64,000 bases of DNA from Polyangium sp. 6x1 (GCF_029946515.1 NZ_JARZHH010000026.1:62001-126000); one strand, 5' to 3'. Numbered from the stretch's first letter, positions 28,113 to 36,429 are shown. Numbers and translations are program-made. Notes: a model not told the origin generated them from the letters alone.

Positions 28113-28669
28113 CGCCGCGCTGGGTCGGGCTCCTGCTCTTCGTCGTCCTCGTCCTGCACGCGGTCATCGAGAAAATGCCGAACGGGCTCTTGCCCGAGAT
28201 GCTCTACGCCTGCCACGTGGCGACCGCCGTCCTTGCCCTCGGCGTCCTCCTCCGCAAGCCCGCGCTCGTCCTCTTTGGTTTTTCCTTCCATATCGGCGCC
28301 GGCCTCTGGGGGTACCTCTTCGACCTCTGCGAGACGCACACGACCTCGTGGACCTCGGTCCTCGTGCACGTCGCGCCGCTCCTCGTCGGCGCGCTCGAGG
28401 TCCGCCGCTCGGGCCTGCCGCGCTGGGCTCCGTGGGCCTCGTTCGCCTTCCTCGCGGCGATGGTCGTGCTCGCGTATTACGCGACGCCGCCCACGCTCAA
28501 CGTGAACCTCGCGCACCGGCCGTTCCCGCCCGTCGCGCGGCTCACCCCGGCCCTCTGGGCCACCTGGGTGACGAACCTCGTCTTCGGGTTTTTCCTCATC
28601 CACACGACCGATTTTGCGGTCCGGAAATGGCTGAAGCGGCAATGGCAGACGGAACAGACGAAGGCGTGA
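28109..28669 (+). CDS. Small multi-pass membrane protein, function unknown
   Basis: A 186-residue protein with five predicted hydrophobic helices and several His near them (HAVIEKMP, ACHVATAV, FSFHIGAGLWGY, CETHTTSW, LIHTTDF). The GTG at 28109 overlaps the SDR stop, and its stop overlaps the radical SAM start. Not a recognised family. Position inside the operon suggests a membrane component of the same pathway, perhaps a partner of the larger His-rich membrane protein. Confidence 0.7.
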   Translation: MTPRWVGLLLFVVLVLHAVIEKMPNGLLPEMLYACHVATAVLALGVLLRKPALVLFGFSFHIGAGLWGYLFDLCETHTTSWTSVLVHVAPLLVGALEVRRSGLPRWAPWASFAFLAAMVVLAYYATPPTLNVNLAHRPFPPVARLTPALWATWVTNLVFGFFLIHTTDFAVRKWLKRQWQTEQTKA

Positions 28670-30102
28670 TCCTCGGCGCCACGACGGGCCTCTGCGGGAC
28701 GTGCAAGCGCGCGGTCCCCGCCGAGACCGTGCGCGTCTCGGGCAAGATCGTCCTGCGCAAGCGCTGCGAGCTGCATGGACTGGAAGAGGTGCTCGTATCG
28801 AGCTCCGCGGACTGGTACGAGGACACCGTACGGCACGCGTCCGTCCTCGAACGCCCCGCCTCGCCGCGCCCTGTCTCCGCCGGCTGCCCCTACGATTGCG
28901 GCCCTTGCGAGCAGCACGAGCAACGCAATCACCTCCCGGTCGTGCCGATCACCTCGAAATGCGACCTCGATTGCCCGATCTGCTACACGCATAACAAGAA
29001 CGAGGGCGCCTACCACATGTCCGAGGGAGAGCTCGGAGCGATCCTGCGGCACCTCGACCACGTCGCGCCGGATCGGCGGATCATCAACCTCACGGGCGGC
29101 GAACCCACGCAGCACCCTGATTTCGAGCGCCTCGTCGAGATGTGCGTCTCGGCCGGCGTCCGCCGCGTGACCATCTCGACGCACGGCCTGCGCTTCCTCC
29201 GCGACGAGGCGCTCCTCGAACGGCTCGCCGGCATCGACACGCGCGTCATTCTCTCGTTCGACTCCTTCGAGGCCGAGGCCAACAAAAAAATGCTCGGGGG
29301 CCACCACCTGAACGCCAAGCTCAAGATCCTCGATCTTCTGGAGAAACACGGCGTGGCCACGACGCTCTTGCCCGTGCTCGCGCGCGGCGTGAACGACCAC
29401 GAGGTCTCGGCGTTCATCGACCTCGCGCTCTCGAAGGATTTCATCCGCTCCGTCGAGTTCCACCCGATGACGTTCACGGGCCAGAGCGGCGTGAGCTTCG
29501 AGCGCAGCGCCCGCTACACCGCGTTCGACGCGCTGTCCGACATCGAGCGCCAATCGAGCGGCCGGATCGCGGTCCGTGATTTCGTCCCTTCGCCGCTCGC
29601 GCACCCGCTCTGCTACCAGATCGCCTATTTGCTCCGCCTGAAGGACGGCCGCTGGCTCCCGTTCACCCGCTTCATGAGCCGCGACGATCTTCGCAGCCTC
29701 CTCTCGCAAGAGCTCTACATCGTGCCGGGGCCCGAGATGGAGCAGATCCTCGCGGACGTGCTCAATCGGCTCTGGGCGGGCGACATCGAATGCGAGGAGA
29801 CGGATGCTGTGCTCTCCGCGCTCAAGGACCTCGTCGAGCGCATGTTCGCGCCGGGCACGGACGAGGCCATCCGCATGCGAATCGCCGAGATGCACACGAA
29901 AGCCATCTACGTGCACACCCACATGGACGAGGAGACCTTCGATACGGATCGCATTCGCCGCTGCTGCGTCGGCATGCCCGGCCCCGACGGATCGAATGTC
30001 CCGTCCTGCGCCTACAACGTCCTCTACCGCGAGCGCGACGCGCGTTTCTCCCCGCGTCCCGCGACGCCGCTCGTGCAGCTCGGCCGCGGGAGGATCCGGT
30101 GA
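28666..30102 (+). CDS. Radical SAM enzyme of the tetraether/membrane-spanning-lipid synthase (Tes/Mss) type, copy 1
   Basis: A 478-residue enzyme. In order: a rubredoxin/zinc-ribbon-like module (C10, C13, C34, H37 counted from the GTG), an auxiliary Cys motif GCPYDCGPCEQHE (C74, C78, C81), the radical SAM motif CDLDCPIC (C99, C103, C106), the SAM-binding GGEPTQHP, and a C-terminal RRCCVGMPGPDG with a further Cys in VPSCAYN. The GCPYDCG...CxxH block directly before CxxxCxxC is typical of the archaeal Tes family (MJ0619-like) and its bacterial relatives. Those join lipid alkyl tails by radical C-C coupling. GTG at 28666 is chosen for its GTGA overlap; ATG at 28627 or 28642 is possible. It overlaps the SDR downstream. 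Confidence 0.9.
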   Translation: MILGATTGLCGTCKRAVPAETVRVSGKIVLRKRCELHGLEEVLVSSSADWYEDTVRHASVLERPASPRPVSAGCPYDCGPCEQHEQRNHLPVVPITSKCDLDCPICYTHNKNEGAYHMSEGELGAILRHLDHVAPDRRIINLTGGEPTQHPDFERLVEMCVSAGVRRVTISTHGLRFLRDEALLERLAGIDTRVILSFDSFEAEANKKMLGGHHLNAKLKILDLLEKHGVATTLLPVLARGVNDHEVSAFIDLALSKDFIRSVEFHPMTFTGQSGVSFERSARYTAFDALSDIERQSSGRIAVRDFVPSPLAHPLCYQIAYLLRLKDGRWLPFTRFMSRDDLRSLLSQELYIVPGPEMEQILADVLNRLWAGDIECEETDAVLSALKDLVERMFAPGTDEAIRMRIAEMHTKAIYVHTHMDEETFDTDRIRRCCVGMPGPDGSNVPSCAYNVLYRERDARFSPRPATPLVQLGRGRIR

Positions 30103-30842
30103 GCGCGCGCCTCTCGGGAAAACGTTGCCTCGTGACGGGCGGTTCGAGGAACCTCGGCCGCGCGATAGCCTTGGCGTTCGCGCGGGAAGGCGCGCGCGTG
30201 GCGTTCACGTACCGCGAGCGCGACGACGCGGCCGAGGAGACGCGGGCGCTGCTCGAAGCCGCGGGCGCCTCGCCGCTCGTGCTCAAGGGATCGGTCTCGG
30301 ACGCCGCGCACGTGGCGGCTGCGGTGAAGGCCGTCGAATCCGCGTACGGCGGCATCGATGTCCTCGTGAACAACGCGGCGCTCACGCAGGTCCTCCCGAT
30401 TGCGCTCCTGGAGGAAGCGGAGTGGGACGCGGCGATGAATACGAACGTGAAGGGCCCGTATCTTTTTTCGCGCGCGGCGCTCAAATCGATGATCCGAGCC
30501 AAAAAAGGCCACATCCTGAACGTGGGCTCGTTCGGCGCGGACCGGGTCCTCGACGCGCCGGTTCATTACGCGGCCTCGAAGGCGGCGCTCGTCGGGTTCT
30601 CCCTGGCGCTCGCGAAGGAGATCGGCCGGTATGGAATCGCGGTGAATTGCCTGGTCCCGGGCCTGCTCGAAACGGGTTTGTCGGCGCGGCTGCCGAAGCA
30701 CCGCGTCGACAGCTACGTCGCGCAATCGGCGCTCGGCAGGCTCGGCACGGTGGAGGAGGTCGCGGATCTCGCGGCGTGGCTCGTCTCGGACGAGAACTCG
30801 TTCATGACGGGCGGGCAGGTGGTGATCGACGGCGGGCTTTGA
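30099..30842 (+). CDS. FabG-like short-chain dehydrogenase, partner of radical SAM copy 1
   Basis: A 247-residue 3-oxoacyl-ACP-reductase-like SDR. It has GGSRNLGRAIA (NADPH binding), LVNNAALTQ, catalytic Ser in NVGSFGA, and Tyr/Lys in VHYAASKAAL. The family reduces 3-oxoacyl chains on a carrier protein. It begins inside the stop of the radical SAM gene (GTGA) and is the last gene of the operon. It is very like the SDR at 51202 (shared PVHY, AKEIGRYGI, ALGRLGT and LVSD motifs), which likewise overlaps a radical SAM gene. This recurring pair implies a shared reaction sequence. Confidence 0.92.
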   Translation: MSARLSGKRCLVTGGSRNLGRAIALAFAREGARVAFTYRERDDAAEETRALLEAAGASPLVLKGSVSDAAHVAAAVKAVESAYGGIDVLVNNAALTQVLPIALLEEAEWDAAMNTNVKGPYLFSRAALKSMIRAKKGHILNVGSFGADRVLDAPVHYAASKAALVGFSLALAKEIGRYGIAVNCLVPGLLETGLSARLPKHRVDSYVAQSALGRLGTVEEVADLAAWLVSDENSFMTGGQVVIDGGL

Positions 30843-30860
30843 CTTGCCCCGCGCGTCAAA
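30838..30860. terminator. Possible bidirectional terminator hairpin at a convergent gene end
   Basis: TTTGAC (30838-30843) and GTCAAA (30855-30860) form an inverted repeat with an 11-base loop. It spans both stop codons, of the plus-strand SDR (30840-30842) and the minus-strand carrier protein (30856-30858). The position suits a two-way terminator but the stem is only 6 bp, so support is modest. Confidence 0.35.
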
Positions 30861-31260
30861 CCACCACCCCCCGCTTCTTCGCTTCCACCATGTTCACGAA
30901 CGTCTGCACGGAGAACAGCCCCAGGATCTGCACGGGCCTGAGGCCTGGAACGATGCGGTCCTTCGCCTCCGGCATCAGCTCGCGCAGCCGTTCGAGGCCT
31001 TTTTCGCTGACGACGCCGCCCGGCGCGAACTCGTCCTCGCTCATGTCTCCGCGCGCGGCCTTTTGCATCTCGCCCCGCGTGATCTGGATGCCGAACGTCC
31101 GCTCGATCTTGAACACGATATCGAGGTAATCGAGCGACTCGGCACCGAGGTCGGCCATCAGGAGCGACTCGTTCTTCACCGTGGCCGGATCGAGGGCGAG
31201 CGCCTCGGCGACGATGTGGCGGACCTTCTCGGCGATCTCGGGGTCGTTGGCTTCGGACAT
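30856..31260 (-). CDS. Acyl carrier protein with extended C-terminus
   Basis: A 134-residue carrier protein, longer than the usual 75-85. The phosphopantetheine site is DLGAESLDYLDIVFKIE with Ser42. The segment after the first helices is longer than normal (residues 60-105, rich in acidic residues and including EDEFAPGG), and a last helix region contains FSVQTFVNMVEAKKRG. The only carrier protein in the window, and it lies head to tail against the operon of the Tes-like enzyme. It is a candidate to carry the growing chain for the ketosynthases at 44-49 kb and to receive acyl groups from the acyl-AMP ligase at 357-2123. Both links are inferred. Confidence 0.92.
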   Translation of the reverse strand: MSEANDPEIAEKVRHIVAEALALDPATVKNESLLMADLGAESLDYLDIVFKIERTFGIQITRGEMQKAARGDMSEDEFAPGGVVSEKGLERLRELMPEAKDRIVPGLRPVQILGLFSVQTFVNMVEAKKRGVVV

Positions 31261-31279
31261 CGAGCGTGATCCTACAAGA

Positions 31280-32236
31280 TCACCAGTCCCACATCAATCC
31301 GGCCGGCAGCGAGTCCGACACCGCCCGCCCGATCCGGTCGATCTCCGCCAGATCCGCCGCGCCGAGCGTGACATCGCCCGCGCGCGCATTCTCCTTCGCC
31401 TGCGCCCTGTTCCGCGCGCCGGCGATCGCGCACACGCCTTCTTGCGCGACGAGCCACGCGAGCGCCAGGTTCGTCAGGGTCACGCTGTTTCTCTTGGCGA
31501 TCGGCCGGAGCTCATCGAGCGCTGCGAGCGCCTTTTCGAAGGTCTCACCCTTGAAGAGACGGTTGTCCTTGCGGTTGTCGCCCGGGGCGAACATGTGCCT
31601 GCGCTTGAACTTGCCCGTGAGCAATCCCTGGGCGAGCGGCGAATACGCGAGCACCGAGATCCCGTTCTCCTGGCAATACGCGAGCGTGTCGTCCACCGCC
31701 TTCCGGAAAAACAGCGAATAACAGGGCTGCAGGCTGTCCACCCGGCCCACGCGGCTCGCGGCCTCGATCTGCGCTCGATCGAAGTTCGATACGCCGATCG
31801 CCCGGATCTTCCCCTGCGCCTTCAGATCCAGGAGCGCGCCCATCGTCTCCTCGATGGGCACGACCTTGCTACCGAAGCTCCCGGCAGGCCAGTGGATCTG
31901 GTAGAGGTCGATTCTATCCGTTCCGAGGTTTTCGAGCGAGCCCTCGCATGCCCGGATCACTTGCTCCCGACGCAGGTTGGTCCAGGATACCTTCGTCAAG
32001 ATCACGATCCGCTCGCGCTTGCCGGCGAGCGCCTTCGCGAGGATTCGCTCGCTGTGCCCGCCCCCGTAGTTCTCGGCCGTGTCGAACGTCGTCACGCCCG
32101 CGTCGAGGGCCGCCCGGTGCGCGGCGATCTGCGCGTCGTCGTCGATGCCGGCCCATGAATCTTTGCCCGCCTGCCAGCCCCCGAAAATGACGGCGCTCAG
32201 CTCAATCGATGTCGTCCCGAGCTTCTTGTACCTCAT
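31280..32236 (-). CDS. Aldo/keto reductase
   Basis: A 318-residue NADPH-dependent reductase. The catalytic tetrad is visible: Asp and Tyr in TFDTAENYG, Lys in ILTKVSW, His in YQIHWPAG. The C-terminal NADPH-binding part has CAIAGARNRAQAKEN. Substrate unknown; the family covers aldehydes and ketones. Its start overlaps the end of cutA by 35 bp, which ties it to that operon. A second aldo/keto reductase with a Tat signal lies 1.2 kb upstream in the same direction. Confidence 0.92.
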   Translation of the reverse strand: MRYKKLGTTSIELSAVIFGGWQAGKDSWAGIDDDAQIAAHRAALDAGVTTFDTAENYGGGHSERILAKALAGKRERIVILTKVSWTNLRREQVIRACEGSLENLGTDRIDLYQIHWPAGSFGSKVVPIEETMGALLDLKAQGKIRAIGVSNFDRAQIEAASRVGRVDSLQPCYSLFFRKAVDDTLAYCQENGISVLAYSPLAQGLLTGKFKRRHMFAPGDNRKDNRLFKGETFEKALAALDELRPIAKRNSVTLTNLALAWLVAQEGVCAIAGARNRAQAKENARAGDVTLGAADLAEIDRIGRAVSDSLPAGLMWDW

Positions 32237-32573
32237 CGCTCCCTTGCTCCGGCATGCTCGTGTTCTCGTCGATCCAGGCGAGGAACTCCGGCAGGCCCAG
32301 GGCGATCGGCGTCGCGACGATCTGCGGGAGCTCGTAGGAATGGTTCGCCCGGACGAACGCGACGATCGCGTCCCAGAGCGCCGCGCGCGAAAAGAGCGTC
32401 ACGCGGTGCTCGGGGTGGGCGTGCGTCGCGTTGTTCCAGCGGTAATGGGTGGTCGTGATCGGCTCGACCTGGGCCGAGGCGGCGAGCCTCCGCGCGACCG
32501 CGGCCGCGCCGAGCGCCTCGGCCTCCTCGGCCGAGCGTGTCGTGACGTGGACGAGGATGTGCCCGGATTGCAT
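32202..32573 (-). CDS. cutA: Divalent-cation tolerance protein CutA
   Basis: A 123-residue protein matching the CutA family: VTTRSAEEAEALGAAAVARRL, HYRWNN and NHSYELPQIVATPI, then EFLAWIDENT. CutA forms trimers with a ferredoxin-like fold and is tied to copper and other divalent metals, though its true role is debated. It begins 3 bp after the stop of the Cys-rich lipoprotein gene and overlaps the aldo/keto reductase downstream. Confidence 0.92.
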   Translation of the reverse strand: MQSGHILVHVTTRSAEEAEALGAAAVARRLAASAQVEPITTTHYRWNNATHAHPEHRVTLFSRAALWDAIVAFVRANHSYELPQIVATPIALGLPEFLAWIDENTSMPEQGSDEVQEARDDID

Positions 32574-32576
32574 GGC

Positions 32577-33449
32577 TCAGCCCCCGAAGCCCGGATCGAA
32601 GCAGATCCCTTGAAGGCAATAGTTCGTGGCGCAGTCGGTCGGAACCACGCACGGCGAACCGACCCCGCAGCCGGGGCAGCCGCCGCCGCAATCCAGGCCC
32701 GTCTCGCCGTGGTTCTGCTGTGCGTCCGTGCAATGGTTCACGCAGGTCGTGCCCACGCAGACCATCGTCCCGCCGCCGCAATGCGCGGTCTCCAGGCAAC
32801 CGACACAATTGCCGCTCCCGTCGCAGACGCCGCCCATGCAGGCGGTCCCTGCATTGCGCGGCGCGCTCTGCGGCTCGCCCTCCATGCACGCGGTCGCGAT
32901 GCACGGGGACGGGGGCGCAGGCGGATCGGCCGCGAACACCGTCGTGGCCACGCCATTCGCGCCGCAGGCCGGCGCCCTGCAATCGCCCGGGGTCGGGTCG
33001 GGCAAGGGCGTGCCGGGCGGCGCCGTGTTCGTCACGCAAATCCCCTGCTGGCACGTGATCGGCGCGCACGGCTGGGCGGGGCCGCCCTGGCACGTCGTAT
33101 CGTCCATGCAGCCCAGGCATTTTCCCGCGCCGTCGCACCGGAGCAGGCCATCGAGTCCACACGCCGCATCCGCGGGCCGCGGTGTATTCACGGGCGTCGT
33201 GCCCTCGCAGACGTCCTCCGTGCATTCGTTCACGTCGTTCCGCACGTCGTCCGGATCCAGCTCCGTCACGAGCTCGCCGTCCTTGCAGACCTCGCGCTGG
33301 CAATCGGCGGGCGTCGCATCGTACGTTTCACCCTCCTCGCACGTCGCGAGGCGCAATTCCGGCTCGAGGCCGAGCACGACCTGACAGCCGCCGAGCAAGC
33401 CGAGGGCGACGAGGGGCGTGACGCGGACGAGGCTCGGCTTCATGCTCAT
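32577..33449 (-). CDS. Cys-rich lipoprotein, function unknown
   Basis: A 290-residue protein with a lipoprotein signal (LVALGLLGGC). The mature part has about 30 cysteines in recurring patterns such as CDGAGKCLGCMDDTTCQGG, CDGSGNCVGCLETAHCGG and CPGCGVGSPC. These match the Cys-rich surface repeat proteins common in myxobacteria. The ATG at 33449 overlaps the stop of the upstream aldo/keto reductase (ATGA). Probably a disulfide-rich surface protein; no function is known. Confidence 0.8.
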   Translation of the reverse strand: MSMKPSLVRVTPLVALGLLGGCQVVLGLEPELRLATCEEGETYDATPADCQREVCKDGELVTELDPDDVRNDVNECTEDVCEGTTPVNTPRPADAACGLDGLLRCDGAGKCLGCMDDTTCQGGPAQPCAPITCQQGICVTNTAPPGTPLPDPTPGDCRAPACGANGVATTVFAADPPAPPSPCIATACMEGEPQSAPRNAGTACMGGVCDGSGNCVGCLETAHCGGGTMVCVGTTCVNHCTDAQQNHGETGLDCGGGCPGCGVGSPCVVPTDCATNYCLQGICFDPGFGG

Positions 33450-34426
33450 GCCTTGAAATACGAGTATTCGTCGGCCCGCGGCGCGAGCCTCCGCTCGAGC
33501 GCCGCGAGCGCCTCTTTCGCCTGCGGCGCGAGCGCTCGGCCGATGGCGAGGTTCTGCCGCACCTCGGCCGGGCTCCGCATGCCCACGATGACCGTGTCCG
33601 CGAAATGGGCACCGTACCCGATGAGCTCCTCGGGCGTCGCCGCGCCGTCCGCGAGAATCTTGCCCGCGGCCATCACCTTCATTCCGATCACGCCCATTCC
33701 GCGCCGCCGCGCCTCGCGCACCACCGTGGTCAGGAACGGCAAACGCGCCGGATCGGACGGGTTGATCGCGCAGAGCACCGTGTCGAAATCGTAGCGCTGC
33801 ATCGCCTCGACCAGGATGGCCGGATCGTGATGCCCGGTGATTCCGACGAACCGGATCCGGCCGTCCTTCCGGGCCGCCTCGACGGCCTGGATCGCGCCGC
33901 CCTTGCCGAAGATCTCGTCGAGATCCTCCCGGGTGCGCAGATCGTGGAGCTGCCAGAGATCGAGGCGATTCGTCCCGAGGCGCTTCAGGCTCTCGTCGAG
34001 CAGGCGCAAGCTGCCGTCGCGGCTCCGCTCGTGCGTCTTCGAGGCGAGAAAAACCTGATCGCGCGCCCCCGGCGGCGCCTGCCGGAACGCCTCGCCGTAA
34101 TAATCGAGCGAGCCCGCGTAGGCCGGCGCCGTGTCGCAATAACGCACCCCGAGCCGCAGGGCTTCGAGGATCATCGGCACGGCCTCGCGCTCGCGGTTCC
34201 ACGTCCGCAAGATGCCCTCGCCGCCGAGCGACACGGGCTCGACGGGCGCGCCCGTGCGTCCGAGCGTCCGCGTGGCCGAAGATGCCGCCGCCGCGGAGGC
34301 CGCCGGCGCCGTGCTCGTCTCGCTGGCCCCTGCCGTGGTCCCGCTGCTCGTGGTCTTGCAACCCGCGACCGCCGCCGCGGCGGCCACGACCTTGAGCACG
34401 CCCCGCCTCGAAAGCTCGTCCGCCAT
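33446..34426 (-). CDS. Exported aldo/keto reductase with Tat-type lipoprotein signal
   Basis: A 326-residue protein. The N-terminus SRRGVLKVVAAAAAVAGC is a twin-arginine signal with a lipobox; an Ala/Ser/Thr-rich linker follows, then the aldo/keto reductase domain. The Asp and Tyr are in CDTAPAYAG, Lys in LASKTHE and His in WQLHDL, with the GITGH strand. Export through Tat would allow folding with NADP bound, but no NADPH source is known outside the inner membrane. First gene of the operon leading to the Cys-rich lipoprotein, cutA and the second reductase. Confidence 0.85.
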   Translation of the reverse strand: MADELSRRGVLKVVAAAAAVAGCKTTSSGTTAGASETSTAPAASAAAASSATRTLGRTGAPVEPVSLGGEGILRTWNREREAVPMILEALRLGVRYCDTAPAYAGSLDYYGEAFRQAPPGARDQVFLASKTHERSRDGSLRLLDESLKRLGTNRLDLWQLHDLRTREDLDEIFGKGGAIQAVEAARKDGRIRFVGITGHHDPAILVEAMQRYDFDTVLCAINPSDPARLPFLTTVVREARRRGMGVIGMKVMAAGKILADGAATPEELIGYGAHFADTVIVGMRSPAEVRQNLAIGRALAPQAKEALAALERRLAPRADEYSYFKA

Positions 34427-34509
34427 CGTGTCTCGCTCCGCGAAAAAGGATGGACCGGAAAAGCTGCTGTGGGAAGACCTTCTCGACCGCCTTTCGCGCG
34501 CGAGGCAAG

Positions 34510-35061
34510 ATGCCCGTCATGACGTTCGAGACGTCGAGGCTCCTCGCGCGGCCGCTCGAGCCGAGCGATCACGAGGCATTCCACCGTATCTGGGGCGACC
34601 TCCGCGTGATCTGGTGGGGCGCGACGCCGGACGCCGCCGCGAGCGCGCGCAAGCTCGACGAGATCCTCGAGCGCGTGCGGCACATGCCCGCGGGGCAGGG
34701 GTGGTTCGCCGTCGTCGAGAAGGCCTCCGGGGTCATCGTCGGCGACGTCGTTTTGGCCCCGTACGTGGCCGAGCCCGACCTCGAGCTCGGCTGGCATTTC
34801 GTCTTCGATGGCTGGGGCCACGGATATGCGACGGAGGCCTCGCGTGCCCTCGTGCGCTACGCCTTCGAGCGGGTCGCCGCCGTCCGTCTCGTGGCCGATA
34901 TCGTCCCCGAGAATGTTCGCTCGATGCGCCTCGCGGCGCGGCTCGGCATGCACCCGATCGGCGACCGCGTCCGCGCGAGCCTGCCGCACGTGGTGCTCGC
35001 GCTCGAACGCGCCGAGGCCGAGGCCGCGCCGTGGTGGCCGGACGCGCTCGTCTCGTCTTGA
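34510..35061 (+). CDS. GNAT-family N-acetyltransferase (RimJ/RimL-like)
   Basis: A 183-residue acetyltransferase of the RimJ/RimL branch: RLLARPLEPSDHEAFHRIW at the N-terminus, ELGWHFVFDGWGHGYATEA (acetyl-CoA pyrophosphate loop) and PENVRSMRLAARLGM. Such proteins acetylate N-termini or amino groups of small molecules. Start is ATG 34510; ATG 34519 is as good. It is divergent from the Tat reductase gene. Confidence 0.9.
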   Translation: MPVMTFETSRLLARPLEPSDHEAFHRIWGDLRVIWWGATPDAAASARKLDEILERVRHMPAGQGWFAVVEKASGVIVGDVVLAPYVAEPDLELGWHFVFDGWGHGYATEASRALVRYAFERVAAVRLVADIVPENVRSMRLAARLGMHPIGDRVRASLPHVVLALERAEAEAAPWWPDALVSS

Positions 35062-35064
35062 GTT

Positions 35065-36429
35065 TTACAGGCAAAACCTGCGCACGACGTCGAAGAGGAC
35101 CTCGGTCCCCCATTTCAACCCGTCGACCGGGATGCGCTCGTCGTGGCCGTGGAAGAGATCGGCGAAGCGCAGGCCCTTCGGCATCTTCACGGGGGAAAAC
35201 CCGTACCATTTCGCGCCGAGCTGCGTGAAGTACTTCGCGTCCGTGAAGCCCGGGATCATGTAGGGCACGACCGTGGCCCCGGGCTCGCGGTCGAGGATCG
35301 CGGCGCGGATCGTGTCGTAAAGCGGAGAATCGACGGGGTCGGTCGTGGTGGGCGGCGCGCTCTTCACGATCTCCAGCGAGACCTCGGGCCCGAGCACCGC
35401 GCCGAGCTCGCGCAGGAAATCGGCCTCGGTTTGTCCGGGCAGCGTGCGCCCGTCGATCTCGGCCTCGGCGAAGCCGGGGATGACGTTGACCTTCGTGCCC
35501 GCGCGCAGGATCGTCGGCGACGCCGTGTTCGAGAGCATCGCGCCGAAGCTCCGCGCGATCGAGCGATCGGGCAAGGCGCGCAGGACGTGCGGCGCGATCG
35601 CGGGGTGCAGGAGCCGGCGCAGGAGGGCGCGCAGCGGCGCGGGCTGCTTCGCCGCGAGGCCGTCCACGAAATCGCGGACATAAGGCGTCACGTGCACGGG
35701 CAGGGGCTTCTCGCCGAGCCGCGCGATGGCGTCCGCGAGCTTGATGACGGCCGAATCCTCGCGGGGCATCGAGCCGTGCCCCGGCTCGCCGCGGACGCGC
35801 GCGCGCACCCAGCAGAGGCCCTTCTCCGCGACCTGGATCGGATAAAACGTGGCCTTGCCGAGGTGCAGCGTGTAGCCGCCGCTCTCGCCGATCGCGTACT
35901 CGGCGCGCACGAGATCGGGGTGGTTTTCCACGAGGAAACGCGAGCCGAAATCGCACCCCGCCTCCTCGTCCGCGACGGCCGCGAAGATCACGTCGCGGCG
36001 CAGGCGCGGTTTTTCCCGGGCGAGGCGCGCGAGGATCGCGACCGACATCGCGGCCATGTTCTTCATGTCGATCGCGCCGCGCCCCCAGAGGCAGCCGTCC
36101 GCGACGACGCCCGAGAACGGCGGGTGTTTCCACGACGAGGCCTCGGCCTCGACGACGTCGAGGTGCGCGGTGAGCAGGATCGGAGGCAGCTCGCCCGTGC
36201 CGCGCAGGCGCGCGACCACGTTCGCGCGCTCGGGCGCGCTCTCGAGCGTGATCGGATCGAGCCCCGCGGCGGCGAGCTCGCCAGCCACGACCTCGGCCGC
36301 GGCGCGCTCGCGGCCCGGCGGGTTCGTGGTATCGATGCGTAGGAGCGTCTGGCAAAGTCGGAACGCGTGCTCGCCAAGCTCACGATCGGATGTTTTCGGG
36401 GAGGGATCCTCTACGGAAACGGACGTCAT
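35065..36429 (-). CDS. M20-family metallopeptidase (ArgE/DapE/carboxypeptidase-like)
   Basis: A 454-residue enzyme with the M20 metal and catalytic residues: TAHLDVVEAE (His, Asp), WGRGAIDMKN (Asp), VADEEAGCDFG (Glu-Glu), and FHGHDERIPVD near the C-terminus (His). IDTTNPPG at the N-terminus is typical. The family hydrolyses amide bonds of N-acyl amino acids or short peptides in a two-metal site. ATG at 36429 is chosen; another Met at 36441 would add four residues. Monocistronic, convergent with the GNAT gene. Confidence 0.92.
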   Translation of the reverse strand: MTSVSVEDPSPKTSDRELGEHAFRLCQTLLRIDTTNPPGRERAAAEVVAGELAAAGLDPITLESAPERANVVARLRGTGELPPILLTAHLDVVEAEASSWKHPPFSGVVADGCLWGRGAIDMKNMAAMSVAILARLAREKPRLRRDVIFAAVADEEAGCDFGSRFLVENHPDLVRAEYAIGESGGYTLHLGKATFYPIQVAEKGLCWVRARVRGEPGHGSMPREDSAVIKLADAIARLGEKPLPVHVTPYVRDFVDGLAAKQPAPLRALLRRLLHPAIAPHVLRALPDRSIARSFGAMLSNTASPTILRAGTKVNVIPGFAEAEIDGRTLPGQTEADFLRELGAVLGPEVSLEIVKSAPPTTTDPVDSPLYDTIRAAILDREPGATVVPYMIPGFTDAKYFTQLGAKWYGFSPVKMPKGLRFADLFHGHDERIPVDGLKWGTEVLFDVVRRFCL

